Shown piece after piece: positions 9,123 to 18,028 of a stretch of DNA of 64,000 bases. The DNA comes from Amarolinea sp964580725 (lineage in GTDB: Bacteria > Chloroflexota > Anaerolineae > SSC4 > Amarolineaceae). How positions within the stretch are numbered: the stretch's first letter is position 1; each line of letters begins with the position of its first letter. The position numbers and the translations under genes are program-made. The stretch covers positions 1 to 64,000 of the forward strand of contig CAZOLV010000002.1 of NCBI GenBank assembly GCA_964580725.1, written 5' to 3'. The notes beneath the pieces were generated by a model, which saw only the letters and a list, made by a program, of their open reading frames with translations, ran no database searches and had not been told where the DNA came from.

Positions 9123-9905
9123 ATGTTCGAGACGATTCGCTACGATCTCGATGCGGCAGTTGCCGTCATCACGCTCAACCGGCCGGCCCGGCTCAATGCG
9201 TTCGACGAACAGATGACCCAGGAAACCCTGGCCGCCTTTGGCCAGGCCGGGTCGGATGAAGCCGTGCGCGCCATCGTGCTCACCGGCGCCGGGCGCGCCT
9301 TCAGCGCCGGGCAAGACCTGGAAGACTTGCAGCGGCGCACTGCCGCCGTGCGCATCAGCGATCATTTGCGCAACGGCTACAACGCCCTTGTGCTGCTGAT
9401 GCAGCAGATCGAAAAGCCGATCATCGGCGCCATCAATGGCGTGGCAGCGGGCGCCGGCATGGGCATCGCCCTGGCGTGCGATCTGCGCCTGGCCAGCGAA
9501 CAGGCCAGTTTCATCCAGGCCTTCGTCAAGGTGGGGCTGATTCCCGACAGCGGCAGTACCTGGTTGCTGCCGCGCTTGATCGGCCCTGCCCGTGCGCTCG
9601 AACTGATGATGACCGGCGACCGCCTGAGCGCACAAGAGGCCCTGGCCTGGGGGCTGGTCAACCGGGTCTTCCCGACCCAAGAGTTCGAAGCCGGCGTCGC
9701 CGAGTGGGCGCAGCATCTGGCCGCCGGCCCCACGCTGGCCCTGGGCCTGACGAAGCGCGCCTGGCGTCAGGCGCTTGCCAACAGCCTGACCGAAGCCCTG
9801 GAAATCGAGGCGGTTCTGCAAGATGTGACCGGCGCCAGCGCCGACAGCCGTGAAGGCGTGCTGGCTTTCCTCCAAAAACGTGCTCCCGTTTTCAGCGGGC
9901 GCTGA
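9123..9905 (+). CDS. enoyl-CoA hydratase/isomerase, PaaG-like
   Basis: A 260-residue crotonase-fold enzyme. The oxyanion-hole segments are GAGRAFSAGQDL and NGVAAGAGMGIALACDLRLA. The catalytic loop GLIPDSGSTWLLPRLIGPARA resembles PaaG, with Asp in a position where true hydratases keep a Glu, so an isomerase role (such as 1,2-epoxyphenylacetyl-CoA or double-bond isomerisation) is as likely as hydration. The ATG at 9123 has AGAGGAG 10 bases upstream. No other phenylacetate genes are near. The pairing with a flavin reductase would fit aromatic or acyl-CoA catabolism, which is inference. Confidence 0.88.
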   Translation: MFETIRYDLDAAVAVITLNRPARLNAFDEQMTQETLAAFGQAGSDEAVRAIVLTGAGRAFSAGQDLEDLQRRTAAVRISDHLRNGYNALVLLMQQIEKPIIGAINGVAAGAGMGIALACDLRLASEQASFIQAFVKVGLIPDSGSTWLLPRLIGPARALELMMTGDRLSAQEALAWGLVNRVFPTQEFEAGVAEWAQHLAAGPTLALGLTKRAWRQALANSLTEALEIEAVLQDVTGASADSREGVLAFLQKRAPVFSGR

Positions 9906-9916
9906 CAGGCGCAATC

Positions 9917-10513
9917 ATGAATACACCACTTCCTCCCAACCTTCCCGCCTCTCTGCAAGCGCGGCTGGCCGCCGCCGGCGTGCGAACGACCGCCGATCTG
10001 GCGGCGGCGCTGTCGCACGATCAGGCCCTGCGCGCCGCCTGGGAATCGTTTCTGGCCGATCACGACGCCGAAGTGACGCAGGCCGCCGTGCAAGCCTTCA
10101 TGCGCGTCGCCAATCCACACGCACTGCAAACGCTGGCCGAACAGACGCCCCTGCTGCTGGAAGATGGCTTCGACGAGACGGTGGAGGAGGTGATCGCCCA
10201 GGCCGAGCAGGCCGGCGAAACAGGCTTCGCCGAGTATGTGCGCCTGCGCCTGGCGGCCTTACGTCAGCTCAAGGCCGATCTGGCGCTGCCGCCGCTGGCC
10301 CGCGCCCTGCTCGATTTTGTGAGCGCGCCGGATGACGAAGCCGCAAGCGCCGTTTTCGAGGCGCAGCGCATCCTCTTGCAGACCGCCGCCGCACAGGAAG
10401 GCATCGAACAGCGCATCCGCGCCAACGACGCGGCGCAGCAGGCTCAGCTCGATGGGCGCCGCCGCCTGCTGCGACGTTTGTGCGCATCGGCGCAGCGCAG
10501 CGACGCCGCCTGA
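9917..10513 (+). CDS. hypothetical helical protein with two repeats
   Basis: A 198-residue, all-alpha, Ala/Leu-rich protein with no signal peptide. Two related blocks are visible: about residues 55-118 (ALQTLAEQTPLLLEDGF ... EYVRLRLAALRQLK) and about 128-192 (ALLDFVSAP ... LDGRRRLLRRL). The pattern of a helix, a pLL segment, an acidic helix and an R-x-x-L-L helix resembles the degenerate helical repeats found ahead of TPR or CHAT domains in Chloroflexota and cyanobacteria. No enzyme motif is seen and no function is assigned. It starts 11 bases after the hydratase stop, so it is probably in the same transcript. Confidence 0.7.
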   Translation: MNTPLPPNLPASLQARLAAAGVRTTADLAAALSHDQALRAAWESFLADHDAEVTQAAVQAFMRVANPHALQTLAEQTPLLLEDGFDETVEEVIAQAEQAGETGFAEYVRLRLAALRQLKADLALPPLARALLDFVSAPDDEAASAVFEAQRILLQTAAAQEGIEQRIRANDAAQQAQLDGRRRLLRRLCASAQRSDAA

Positions 10514-10550
10514 AGTCAAGCGATCGTCGCACTCGCTGACCCCTCCCGGT

Positions 10551-10579
10551 TTGGGTTTTCAGCCTTCCATTATTATAAT
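10551..10579 (+). promoter_or_regulatory. promoter ahead of recN
   Basis: TTGGGT (10551-10556), a 17-base spacer and a perfect TATAAT (10574-10579). The predicted transcription start falls at the first units of the minisatellite, so the whole repeat array would lie in the recN 5' leader. Confidence 0.6.
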
Positions 10580-10832
10580 CGCCTTGATCATCGCCTTGAT
10601 CATCGCCTTGATCATCGCCTTGATTGTCATCGCCTTGATCATCGCCTTGATTGTCATCNNNNNNNNNNNNNNNNNNNNNNNNNNNNNNNNNNNNNNNNNN
10701 NNNNNNNNNNNNNNNNNNNNNNNNNNNNNNNNNNNNNNNNNNNNNNNNNNNNNNNNNNTCATCGCCTTGATTGTCATCGCCTTGATCATCGCCTTGATTG
10801 TCATCGCCTTGATCATCGCCTTGATTGTCATC
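10578..10832. repeat. minisatellite of 12- and 15-bp units, with internal gap
   Basis: Head-to-tail copies of atcgccttgatc (12 bp) and atcgccttgattgtc (15 bp), mostly alternating as a 27-bp composite, on both sides of a run of N. The units have no spacers, so it is not a CRISPR array. The true copy number is unknown because the assembly breaks inside it. Confidence 0.92.
10659..10758. other. assembly gap (100 N)
   Basis: Exactly 100 N, a conventional placeholder for a scaffold gap of unknown size, caused most likely by the surrounding minisatellite. Confidence 0.98.
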
Positions 10833-10907
10833 TCTGCGTGGAGCAAGGCCGCCCGGCGGCGCGCCAGGCAGGTGAGCGACGACGCCAGGAGGGAATAGGG
10901 ACGAGTC

Positions 10908-12695
10908 GTGCTAATCGAACTGACCATTCGTGATTTTGCCATCATCGAGGAACTGCACCTGACGTTTGGCGCCGGCTTCAATGTGTTGACCGGCGAGACC
11001 GGCGCGGGCAAGTCCATCATCATTGATGCGATCGGATTGCTCTTGGGCGACCGCGCCTCTCCCGACATGGTGCGCGCCGGCCAGGACAAAGCGATCATCG
11101 AGGGCCTTTTTAGCCTGACCCCGACCGCCGCAACGGCGCTGGAGCCACTGTTACACGAAAACGGGCTGGAAATCAACGGACAGGAGTTGACGATTGCGCG
11201 CGAAATCCGACGCGGTGGACGCAGCATTGCGCGCATCGAAGGTTCTACTGTCAACACCGCTCTGCTGGCCGAAATCGGCGCGGCGCTGGTGGATGTGCAT
11301 GGGCAGAGCGAGCACCTGTCGCTGCTCAACGTCCGGCAGCACGGCCACCTGTTGGATCGCTATCTCGATCTGGATGGTTCCGGCGCGGCGATGGCGCGCC
11401 TGGTGCGCCAGTTGCACGGCGTGCGGCGCGAACTGGCGACGTTACAGCGCGATGCGCGCGAACTGGCGCGCCGCCTCGACCTGCTGACCTATCAAGTCAA
11501 CGACATCGAAGCGGCGCACCTGACGCCGGGTGAGGATCAGGCGTTGGAACTGGAACTGAAGCGCCTGTCCAACGCCGAACAACTGCTCAAACTAGCCGAA
11601 CAGGCCATCGCCGCGCTAGACGAGGGCGGCGACGAACAGCGCGCGGCCGTGGAGATGCTCGGCCAGGCCAGCCATGCCCTGGGCCGCCTGATCCGCATCG
11701 AACCGACGCTGGAAGAGCTGCAGCGCCAACTGGACGACCTGACCGAGCAGATCGTTGACATCGGTCGCGAGGTGCGTCACTACGCCGAACGCATCGAGTT
11801 CAACCCAGAACGTCTACAGCAAGCCGAAGAACGCCTCTCGCTGATCTACAACCTGAAGCGCAAGTATGGCGAGACGATCCCCGAAATTCTGGCCTTTGGC
11901 GCACGGGCGCAGGCCGAGCTGAGCAGCATTGCCAACGCCGGAGACCGCATCGAAACGTTGCAGAAGGAAGAAAAGCGCCTCCTGAGCGAGATTGGGACGC
12001 TCGGCGCGCAAATATCACAGATGCGCCGCGCCGCCGGTCAGCGCCTGGCCTGCGCCGTGGAGCAGGAACTGGCCGATCTGCGTATGGCGCAGGCGCGCTT
12101 CGCCGTGGACATTCGCTGGCAGGAAAGCCCCGACGGCGCGCCCGTCCCGGCGACCGACTTCCCCAACGTCGCCCCAACCGCCGGTGACAAGACCGCCGCC
12201 GTGCGCCTGGTCAGCTTCGACGAAACCGGCCTGGATCGCGTCGAGTTTTTGGTTTCGGCCAACCCCGGCGAACCGCTCCGTCCGCTGGCGCGTGTCGCGT
12301 CCGGCGGCGAGACGGCTCGCCTGATGCTGGCGCTCAAGACGGTGCTCAGCCATGCCGATGAAACGCCCACACTCATCTTCGACGAAATTGATGTTGGCAT
12401 CGGCGGCCGCGTTGGCGCAGTGGTGGGGCGCAAACTCTGGAGTTTGAACGATCACCATCAGGTGCTCTGCATCACGCACCTGCCGCAGTTGGCGGCTTTT
12501 GGCGATAGCCATTTTCACGTTGCCAAACAGTTGCACGATGGCCGCACGACCACGTTGGTGCGAGCGTTGAGCGGGCCGGCGCGCATCGAGGAACTGGCCC
12601 AGATGCTTGGCACACCCACCGGTGTCGGTTTGGCCAACGCCCAGGCCCTGTTGGACGAAACGGAGCAGACGAAACAAGAAACGCAGAGCGGTTGA
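10908..12695 (+). CDS. recN: DNA repair protein RecN
   Basis: A 595-residue SMC-like ATPase for double-strand-break repair. Walker A is GETGAGKS at residues 29-36. A long coiled-coil middle follows (about 155-370). The C-terminal half has the ABC signature VASGGETARLMLALK, Walker B TLIFDEIDVGIGG and the VLCITHLPQLAAFGDSHF D-loop/H-loop. The length is normal for RecN. The start codon is GTG, and the frame MLIELTIRDFAIIEEL matches the family N-terminus; AGGAGGG lies about 15 bases upstream. It ends one base before the next ATG, so the NYN-HEAT gene is translationally linked. Confidence 0.96.
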   Translation: MLIELTIRDFAIIEELHLTFGAGFNVLTGETGAGKSIIIDAIGLLLGDRASPDMVRAGQDKAIIEGLFSLTPTAATALEPLLHENGLEINGQELTIAREIRRGGRSIARIEGSTVNTALLAEIGAALVDVHGQSEHLSLLNVRQHGHLLDRYLDLDGSGAAMARLVRQLHGVRRELATLQRDARELARRLDLLTYQVNDIEAAHLTPGEDQALELELKRLSNAEQLLKLAEQAIAALDEGGDEQRAAVEMLGQASHALGRLIRIEPTLEELQRQLDDLTEQIVDIGREVRHYAERIEFNPERLQQAEERLSLIYNLKRKYGETIPEILAFGARAQAELSSIANAGDRIETLQKEEKRLLSEIGTLGAQISQMRRAAGQRLACAVEQELADLRMAQARFAVDIRWQESPDGAPVPATDFPNVAPTAGDKTAAVRLVSFDETGLDRVEFLVSANPGEPLRPLARVASGGETARLMLALKTVLSHADETPTLIFDEIDVGIGGRVGAVVGRKLWSLNDHHQVLCITHLPQLAAFGDSHFHVAKQLHDGRTTTLVRALSGPARIEELAQMLGTPTGVGLANAQALLDETEQTKQETQSG

Positions 12696-12696
12696 C

Positions 12697-13608
12697 ATGT
12701 CCCTGCTGATTGACGGTCACAACTTGATCGGCGCCCTCCCCAACATCGAGTTGGGTGCGCGCGATGACGAGATGCAGCTCCTGATCCGCCTGCGCGCCTA
12801 TCGCAGCTTGACCGGTCGCACGATGATCGTCTTCTTCGATTCCGGCGCTATGCCCGGCGCCGCCGGCGACCTCTCCACGCCCGGCTTGCAGGTGCGCTTT
12901 GCCCAACGTCCCCAAACCGCCGACGACCTGATCATCGCCTTCTTGCGCAGGTGCGCACAGCCTGGCCAATACGCTGTGGTGACCAACGACCGTGAGCTGG
13001 CCGGCCGGGCGCGCCAACTGGGCGCCAGCATCCTGCCAGCGCGTGCCTTTGCCGCCAAGCTGTCGGCGCCGCGCCAGCGTGCGCAGCAGCCCCCGCTCGC
13101 CGACGACACCCCCAACCCGCGCGATCCCGTCTTCGCCGATTTTTTCGAACGCTTCCTGGCCGCCGAACGCGATGGCGCCCGTTTCAGGGGACAGCAGGCG
13201 CAGACGTTCGAATGGTGGCAGGAGCGTTTGTACGGCGATGACGCCGCGTTGGCCGAAAGCGCCGTGTTCTGGCTGGCGCGCTTTGGTCAACGTGTGCGCG
13301 CCGAACCACTGCTGCTCGATGCGCTGACGCACACGCAGGCCCGCGTGCGCGCCGCCGCCGCCGTGACATTGGGCCGTCTCAAGGCAACGGCCGCCGTCCC
13401 CGCGCTGGCCGAGCGCCTGCGCAGCGACCCATCCGCCCTGGTGCGGGAGGCGGCCGCCCAGGCATTGGGCCGGTTCGCCACGCCCCTGGCCCTGTCGGCG
13501 CTGCAAACTGCCCTGCACGACCCCAAGCGCAAGGTGCGCAAGGCCGCCGCCGCCGTCTTACAGCCCAAACAGGCGCCCGGCCGGAAGCGCCCTACCTCGG
13601 CCGGGTAA
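12697..13608 (+). CDS. NYN (YacP/PIN-like) RNase domain fused to HEAT repeats
   Basis: A 303-residue protein. Residues 1-150 are an NYN/YacP-type PIN-like domain: SLLIDGHNLIGALP (first Asp), IVFFDSG, TADDLIIAFLRR (acidic pair) and VVTNDRELAGRARQLGA (TND). These are the four acidic positions expected for a metal-dependent ribonuclease. Residues about 165-300 form PBS-lyase/HEAT repeats (ALTHTQARVRAAAAVTLGRL, ALVREAAAQALGRF). YacP-family Rae1 in Bacillus cleaves mRNA in the ribosome. The HEAT tail is not part of that family and may give a docking surface. One base separates it from recN. The substrate is unknown. Confidence 0.85.
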   Translation: MSLLIDGHNLIGALPNIELGARDDEMQLLIRLRAYRSLTGRTMIVFFDSGAMPGAAGDLSTPGLQVRFAQRPQTADDLIIAFLRRCAQPGQYAVVTNDRELAGRARQLGASILPARAFAAKLSAPRQRAQQPPLADDTPNPRDPVFADFFERFLAAERDGARFRGQQAQTFEWWQERLYGDDAALAESAVFWLARFGQRVRAEPLLLDALTHTQARVRAAAAVTLGRLKATAAVPALAERLRSDPSALVREAAAQALGRFATPLALSALQTALHDPKRKVRKAAAAVLQPKQAPGRKRPTSAG

Positions 13609-13624
13609 AATCTGGCCATGAACA

Positions 13625-13672
13625 GCCAGAAAGCCAGAAAGCCAGAAAGCCAGAAAGCCAGACAGTCAGAAA
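13625..13672. repeat. six tandem 8-bp units (gccagaaa)
   Basis: Four perfect and two degenerate copies of gccagaaa run from 13625 to 13672, between the NYN-HEAT gene and the oligopeptidase. A TAAAAT -10-like box lies at 13606-13611, without a clear -35. Confidence 0.75.
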
Positions 13673-13708
13673 GAAAGTCAGAACAAAAGAAAGAGAGAAG
13701 GACGAACG

Positions 13709-15514
13709 ATGTCTGCATCAACGCTTCCGCCGCGTGCGGAGATTCCTCAAGAATATCAATGGAACGCCGCCAGCCTGTTTTCCTCTTGGGAAGCCTGGCA
13801 AGAAAACCTGGGGCTGGCGCAGGCGGGCCTCGAACATGTGCGTTCTTTCCAGGGGCGCATCGCCGCAGACCCGACCACACTGCTGGCCGCTTTCGACGCC
13901 ATCGAGCAGGCCATGCGCCAGGTCGGCCGGCTGCTGACCTACGCCAGCATGTCCCATTTCGTTGACATGACCGATCAGAAGGCCGGCGCCGCCTTCGGTC
14001 AGGCCATCGGCCTCTGGGGGCAGGCGCGCGCCGCCGCCTCTTTCCTGGAACCTGAACTGCTGGCCATCGGTCAGGAGATGCTGGCCGCCTGGCAGGAACA
14101 AAAGCCGGCCCTGGCCATCTTCGGGCATTATTTTCACAACCTGTTTCGCAAACAGGCCCACGTGCGTTCGGCCGAGGTGGAGGAGATCATGGGGATGCTG
14201 GCGTCCCCCTTCTCCGGCGCCGAAACTACGTCCGATCAGTTGCGCAACACCGACCTGCAGCTCGCCCCGGCCACGCCCAGCGACGGCAGCCAGGTACAGG
14301 TGACCTTCAGCAATCTGCCCGAACTGCTGACCAACCCTGACCGTGAGCTGCGACGCACCGCCTGGGAAAGCCAGACGGACGGGCTGCTGAGTATGAAGAA
14401 CACACTGGCAGCGGCGCTCGCCACCTCGATCAAGCAGAACGTCTTCCAGATGCGCCTGCGCCGTCACAGTTCGACGTTGGCCGCTTCACTGTTCGACATT
14501 GCCGTGCCGATCTCCGTCTTCGAAAACCTGATCGAGACCTTCCGGCGCCATCTGCCGGTTTGGCGTCGCTACTGGGCCGTGCGCCGCCGTGCGTTGGGCG
14601 TCGAAACGCTGCACCCCTATGACATGTGGGCGCCGCTAACCGGGGCCACGCCGCAGGCGTCCTATGCGCAGGCCGTCGAAATGCTGGCGGCGGCGCTGCA
14701 GCCGTTGGGCGACGAGTATGTGGCAATTCTGCGCCGCGGCGCGCTCGCAGATTGTTGGGTAGATGTGCTGCCCAACGCCGGCAAGACGGCGGGCGCCTTC
14801 TCCACCGGCGCACCCGGCACGCTGCCCTTCATTTTGATGAGCTATCATGGCGACCTCTTCAGCGTCAGCACGCTGGCGCACGAGATGGGTCATTCGATGC
14901 AGTCCTACCTGACCTGGCAACGCCAGCCGTTCGTCTACGCCGACTACTCGCTCTTTGTGGCCGAGGTCGCTTCGAACTTCCATCAGGCCATGCTGCGCGC
15001 CCATCTGCTGTCGCAATCTCACCCACCCGCCTTCCAAATCGCCGTCATCGAGGAGGGCATGGCCAATTTCTTCCGCTACTTCTTCATCATGCCAACGCTG
15101 GCCCGCTTCGAGTTGGAGGTGCATCAGCGCATCGAACGCAACGAGGAGGTGACCGCCAGCGACATGATCGAACTGATGGCCGATCTGTTCGCAGAGGGCT
15201 ACGGCGATCAGGTCTTCACGGATCGTGAACGGGTTGGCATCACCTGGGCGGCCTTTGGCCACCTGTTCGCCGATTACTACGTCTATCAGTACGCCACCGG
15301 CATTTCGGCGGCGCACGCCCTGGCCGGCCGTATCTTGCGCGGCGAGCCTGGCGCGGCGGAGGCGTATGTGGACTTCCTGCAGTCTGGCAGCTCACGCTAC
15401 CCGCTGGAACTGCTGGCGCGGGCCGGCGTTGACATGACGACGCCGCAAGCGGTGGAGGATACGTTCGCTGTTTTGGCCAGCATGGTCGAGCGTTTGGATC
15501 AACTGATCGCCTGA
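13709..15514 (+). CDS. pepF: M3 family oligoendopeptidase F
   Basis: A 601-residue cytoplasmic zinc metallopeptidase of the M3B (PepF) group. The active site is LAHEMGHSMQSYL (HExxH) with the downstream glutamate in FVAEVASNFHQAML. Oligoendopeptidase F hydrolyses peptides of about 7-17 residues. The length matches the family (about 600). AGAAGGA lies 7 bases before the ATG at 13709; the ATG at 13618 is in another frame and is not the start. It is followed after 150 bases by a dipeptidase, giving a peptide-degradation pair. Confidence 0.95.
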   Translation: MSASTLPPRAEIPQEYQWNAASLFSSWEAWQENLGLAQAGLEHVRSFQGRIAADPTTLLAAFDAIEQAMRQVGRLLTYASMSHFVDMTDQKAGAAFGQAIGLWGQARAAASFLEPELLAIGQEMLAAWQEQKPALAIFGHYFHNLFRKQAHVRSAEVEEIMGMLASPFSGAETTSDQLRNTDLQLAPATPSDGSQVQVTFSNLPELLTNPDRELRRTAWESQTDGLLSMKNTLAAALATSIKQNVFQMRLRRHSSTLAASLFDIAVPISVFENLIETFRRHLPVWRRYWAVRRRALGVETLHPYDMWAPLTGATPQASYAQAVEMLAAALQPLGDEYVAILRRGALADCWVDVLPNAGKTAGAFSTGAPGTLPFILMSYHGDLFSVSTLAHEMGHSMQSYLTWQRQPFVYADYSLFVAEVASNFHQAMLRAHLLSQSHPPAFQIAVIEEGMANFFRYFFIMPTLARFELEVHQRIERNEEVTASDMIELMADLFAEGYGDQVFTDRERVGITWAAFGHLFADYYVYQYATGISAAHALAGRILRGEPGAAEAYVDFLQSGSSRYPLELLARAGVDMTTPQAVEDTFAVLASMVERLDQLIA

Positions 15515-15664
15515 AACCGCCGCTCCCACTCCTTGTTCGCGACTTGACCAATGACGCTGACCGTACTATGATAGGCCCTCGAAATAAACGGACGCCGGAA
15601 GTTGGCCGTAGGCGGACGCCTGGCGCCTGGCACATCAACGATGACACGAAGAAAGAGAGCCTTC

Positions 15665-17041
15665 ATGACCAATCAACGCGAGCAGGCTGTTGCCTACGCC
15701 CAAGCACAGCGCCAGCGTTTTCTGGAGGAATACCAGGAATTCTTGCGCATCCCCTCGATTTCAACCGACCCTGACCACACCGCCGACATGCTGCGGGCGG
15801 CCAACTGGGTCGCCGATCATCTGCGGCGCATCGGCATCACACAGGCCCAGGTGATCCCTACCGGACGCCATCCCATCGTCTATGGCGCCTGGTCTGGCGC
15901 AGGCGCCGCGGCGCCCACTGTGCTGATCTACGGTCACTACGACGTGCAGCCGCCCGATCCGCTGGCGCTGTGGGAAACTGACCCCTTCACGCCGACAATC
16001 CTGGGCGACTTTATTCATGCCCGCGGCGCATCCGACATGAAGGGGCAAGTGACCGCCGTCCTCAACGGCATCGAGGCGATTTTGCACGCCGGCGGCCTGC
16101 CCGTCAATCTCAAGTTCTTGATCGAGGGCGAAGAAGAGATCGGATCGCCCAGCATCATCCCCTTTCTCGACGAGCACCGCGCCCTGCTGGCCAGCGATTT
16201 CTCTTTCAACGCCGACGCCGGCAGTCTCATCAACGGCATCCCCTCCATCGGCTACTCGCTGCGTGGCCTCGTCTACTGCGAATTGAATATCTTCGGCCCC
16301 TCTCGCGACCTTCACTCCGGCGGCTTTGGCGGCGTCATTCACAACCCCGCCCAGGTCCTGTGCGATCTGATCGCCGGAATGCACGACGCCGAGGGCCGCG
16401 TCACGCTGCCCGGTTTCTACGACACGGTGCGCCCGCTGAGCGACACAGAACGCGCCGAACTGGCGCGCCTGCCCTTGACCGACGAGCATTTCCGCACGCA
16501 GGCCGGCGTTCAGACGCTGTGGGGCGAAGCCGGCTTCTCCCCCATCGAACGGATCGGCGCACGTCCCACCCTCGAGGTCAATGGCATGCTCTCCGGCTTC
16601 ACCGAAGAAGGCTCCAAGACGATCCTGCCCGCCACGGCCATGGCCAAGCTCTCCATGCGCCTGGTGCCCGATCAAGACCCCTACGAGGTCATCGCCCAGT
16701 TGCGGCAATATCTGGACGCCCACGTCCCCCCCACCGTGCGCTATGAACTCGAAGACCTGAACGCCGCCTACCCGGTGATGACCAGCCTGGACACCCATGA
16801 AGTGCGCGCCCTGCAGGCCGCTCTGCAAACAGTCTGGGGCGTTCCCCCCATTTTCACCCGCGGCGGCGGCAGCGTGCCCATCGTTGCCGATCTCAAGCGC
16901 ATGCTCGGCATTGATTCTGTGCTGACCGGATTCAGCCAGCCAGGCGACCGCATCCACTCCCCCAACGAGCGCCAGCATCTGCTCAACTGGGCGCGTGGCG
17001 CCGACGCGGTCATTCACTTCTTTTACAACCTGCAGCCTTGA
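15665..17041 (+). CDS. M20 family dipeptidase
   Basis: A 458-residue M20/M28-type zinc dipeptidase. Metal-binding motifs are IYGHYDVQPPDPLALWE and ARGASDMKGQV, the catalytic glutamates lie in LIEGEEEIGSPS, and a lid/dimerisation domain occupies about residues 195-350. The C-terminal zinc histidine sits in PGDRIHSPNE. It splits dipeptides released by oligopeptidases such as the upstream PepF. AAGAAAGAGAG precedes the ATG at 15665. Its TGA stop overlaps the TTG start of mevalonate kinase, so the two are coupled despite unrelated functions. Confidence 0.94.
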   Translation: MTNQREQAVAYAQAQRQRFLEEYQEFLRIPSISTDPDHTADMLRAANWVADHLRRIGITQAQVIPTGRHPIVYGAWSGAGAAAPTVLIYGHYDVQPPDPLALWETDPFTPTILGDFIHARGASDMKGQVTAVLNGIEAILHAGGLPVNLKFLIEGEEEIGSPSIIPFLDEHRALLASDFSFNADAGSLINGIPSIGYSLRGLVYCELNIFGPSRDLHSGGFGGVIHNPAQVLCDLIAGMHDAEGRVTLPGFYDTVRPLSDTERAELARLPLTDEHFRTQAGVQTLWGEAGFSPIERIGARPTLEVNGMLSGFTEEGSKTILPATAMAKLSMRLVPDQDPYEVIAQLRQYLDAHVPPTVRYELEDLNAAYPVMTSLDTHEVRALQAALQTVWGVPPIFTRGGGSVPIVADLKRMLGIDSVLTGFSQPGDRIHSPNERQHLLNWARGADAVIHFFYNLQP

Positions 17042-18006
17042 CGCACGCTCTCTTCAGCGCCTCGGCGCCCGGCAAGATCATCCTGATGGGCGAGCACGCC
17101 GTTGTCTACGGCCGCCCGGCCATCGCTGCGCCGGTCGAACAGGTGCAGGCCGTCGCCACACTCGCCATGCCCGCCGCCAACGGCGAGTTTTGGATCGAGG
17201 CGGCCGATTTGGGCCAGCGCCGCGCCCTGTCCCTTGCGCCCGATGACGATCCTCTGGCGCAGGCGGTGCGCCTGGCGCTGGCCTTTCTGCGGCGCTCACC
17301 CCCCGCCGCCGAACTGACCGTGCGCTCCACCATCCCGCTGGCCGGCGGCCTGGGCAGCGGCGCCGCCGTCTCCACCGCCATCGTGCGCGTGCTGGCCGCC
17401 TGGGCCGGACAGACCATCCCCACCGCCGATCTGTCGGCGCTGGTCTACCAGGTGGAACGGCTGCACCACGGCGCGCCGAGCGGCATTGACAACACCGTCA
17501 TCGCTTACGGCCAGCCGGTCTGGTTCATGGCGGGACAGGCGCTAGAGCCATTTGCCATCCCGCACCCATTCTGGCTGCTGATCGCCAATACCGGCATTGC
17601 CAGCCCCACCCGTCTCACCGTAGGCGATGTGCGCCGGGCCTGGCAGGCCGATCCCGCCCGCTTCGAGGCCCTGTTCGACGAGGTGGGCAGCCTGGTGCAC
17701 GCCGGGCGGGCCGCCCTGCTGGCCGGCGACTGGCAACGCCTGGGCCGTTCGATGACCGCCAACCATGCCCTCCTCGGCCAGATGGGGGTTTCGTCCCCCC
17801 TGTTGGACACGCTGACAACCGCCGCCCTGGCCGCCGGAGCCTTTGGCGCCAAGTTGAGCGGCGGCGGGCGCGGCGGCAACGTCATCGCGCTGATCACCCC
17901 CGACGTCGCCGCCGCGGTCAGCCAGGCGCTGCGCTCCGCCGGCGCCGTTTCGATCATCACGACCCATTACACCGGTCAGTTTGCCGCATCACCGCCCAGC
18001 GCTTGA
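17038..18006 (+). CDS. mvk: mevalonate kinase (GHMP kinase)
   Basis: A 322-residue GHMP kinase. Motif 1 is SAPGKIILMGEHAVVYG (residues 8-24), the ATP loop is PLAGGLGSGAAVS (100-112), the catalytic aspartate is in APSGIDNTV (D151), and motif 3 is GAKLSGGGRGGNV near residue 280. The GEHAVVYG plus SGIDN combination is specific to mevalonate kinase, which makes mevalonate 5-phosphate. The start is TTG, overlapping the previous stop (TTGA). The next gene, 22 bases on, is a UbiD-family decarboxylase; together they suggest the archaeal-type mevalonate route. Confidence 0.93.
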   Translation: MTHALFSASAPGKIILMGEHAVVYGRPAIAAPVEQVQAVATLAMPAANGEFWIEAADLGQRRALSLAPDDDPLAQAVRLALAFLRRSPPAAELTVRSTIPLAGGLGSGAAVSTAIVRVLAAWAGQTIPTADLSALVYQVERLHHGAPSGIDNTVIAYGQPVWFMAGQALEPFAIPHPFWLLIANTGIASPTRLTVGDVRRAWQADPARFEALFDEVGSLVHAGRAALLAGDWQRLGRSMTANHALLGQMGVSSPLLDTLTTAALAAGAFGAKLSGGGRGGNVIALITPDVAAAVSQALRSAGAVSIITTHYTGQFAASPPSA

Positions 18007-18028
18007 CGCCCGGCGCCACCAACGACGT

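Noticed and set aside
10578..10832. Possible CRISPR array
   Set aside because: The units are 12-15 bp and contiguous with no unique spacers, and no cas gene is near. It is a minisatellite.
10332..10898. Long hydrophobic I-A-L-I frames across the repeat on both strands
   Set aside because: They arise from translating the repeat and run through the block of N; there is no start signal or conserved domain.
13618..13965. Frame starting at the ATG 6 bases after TAAAAT, upstream of pepF
   Set aside because: It translates the 8-bp repeat and then reads pepF out of frame; pepF has its own ribosome site at 13709.
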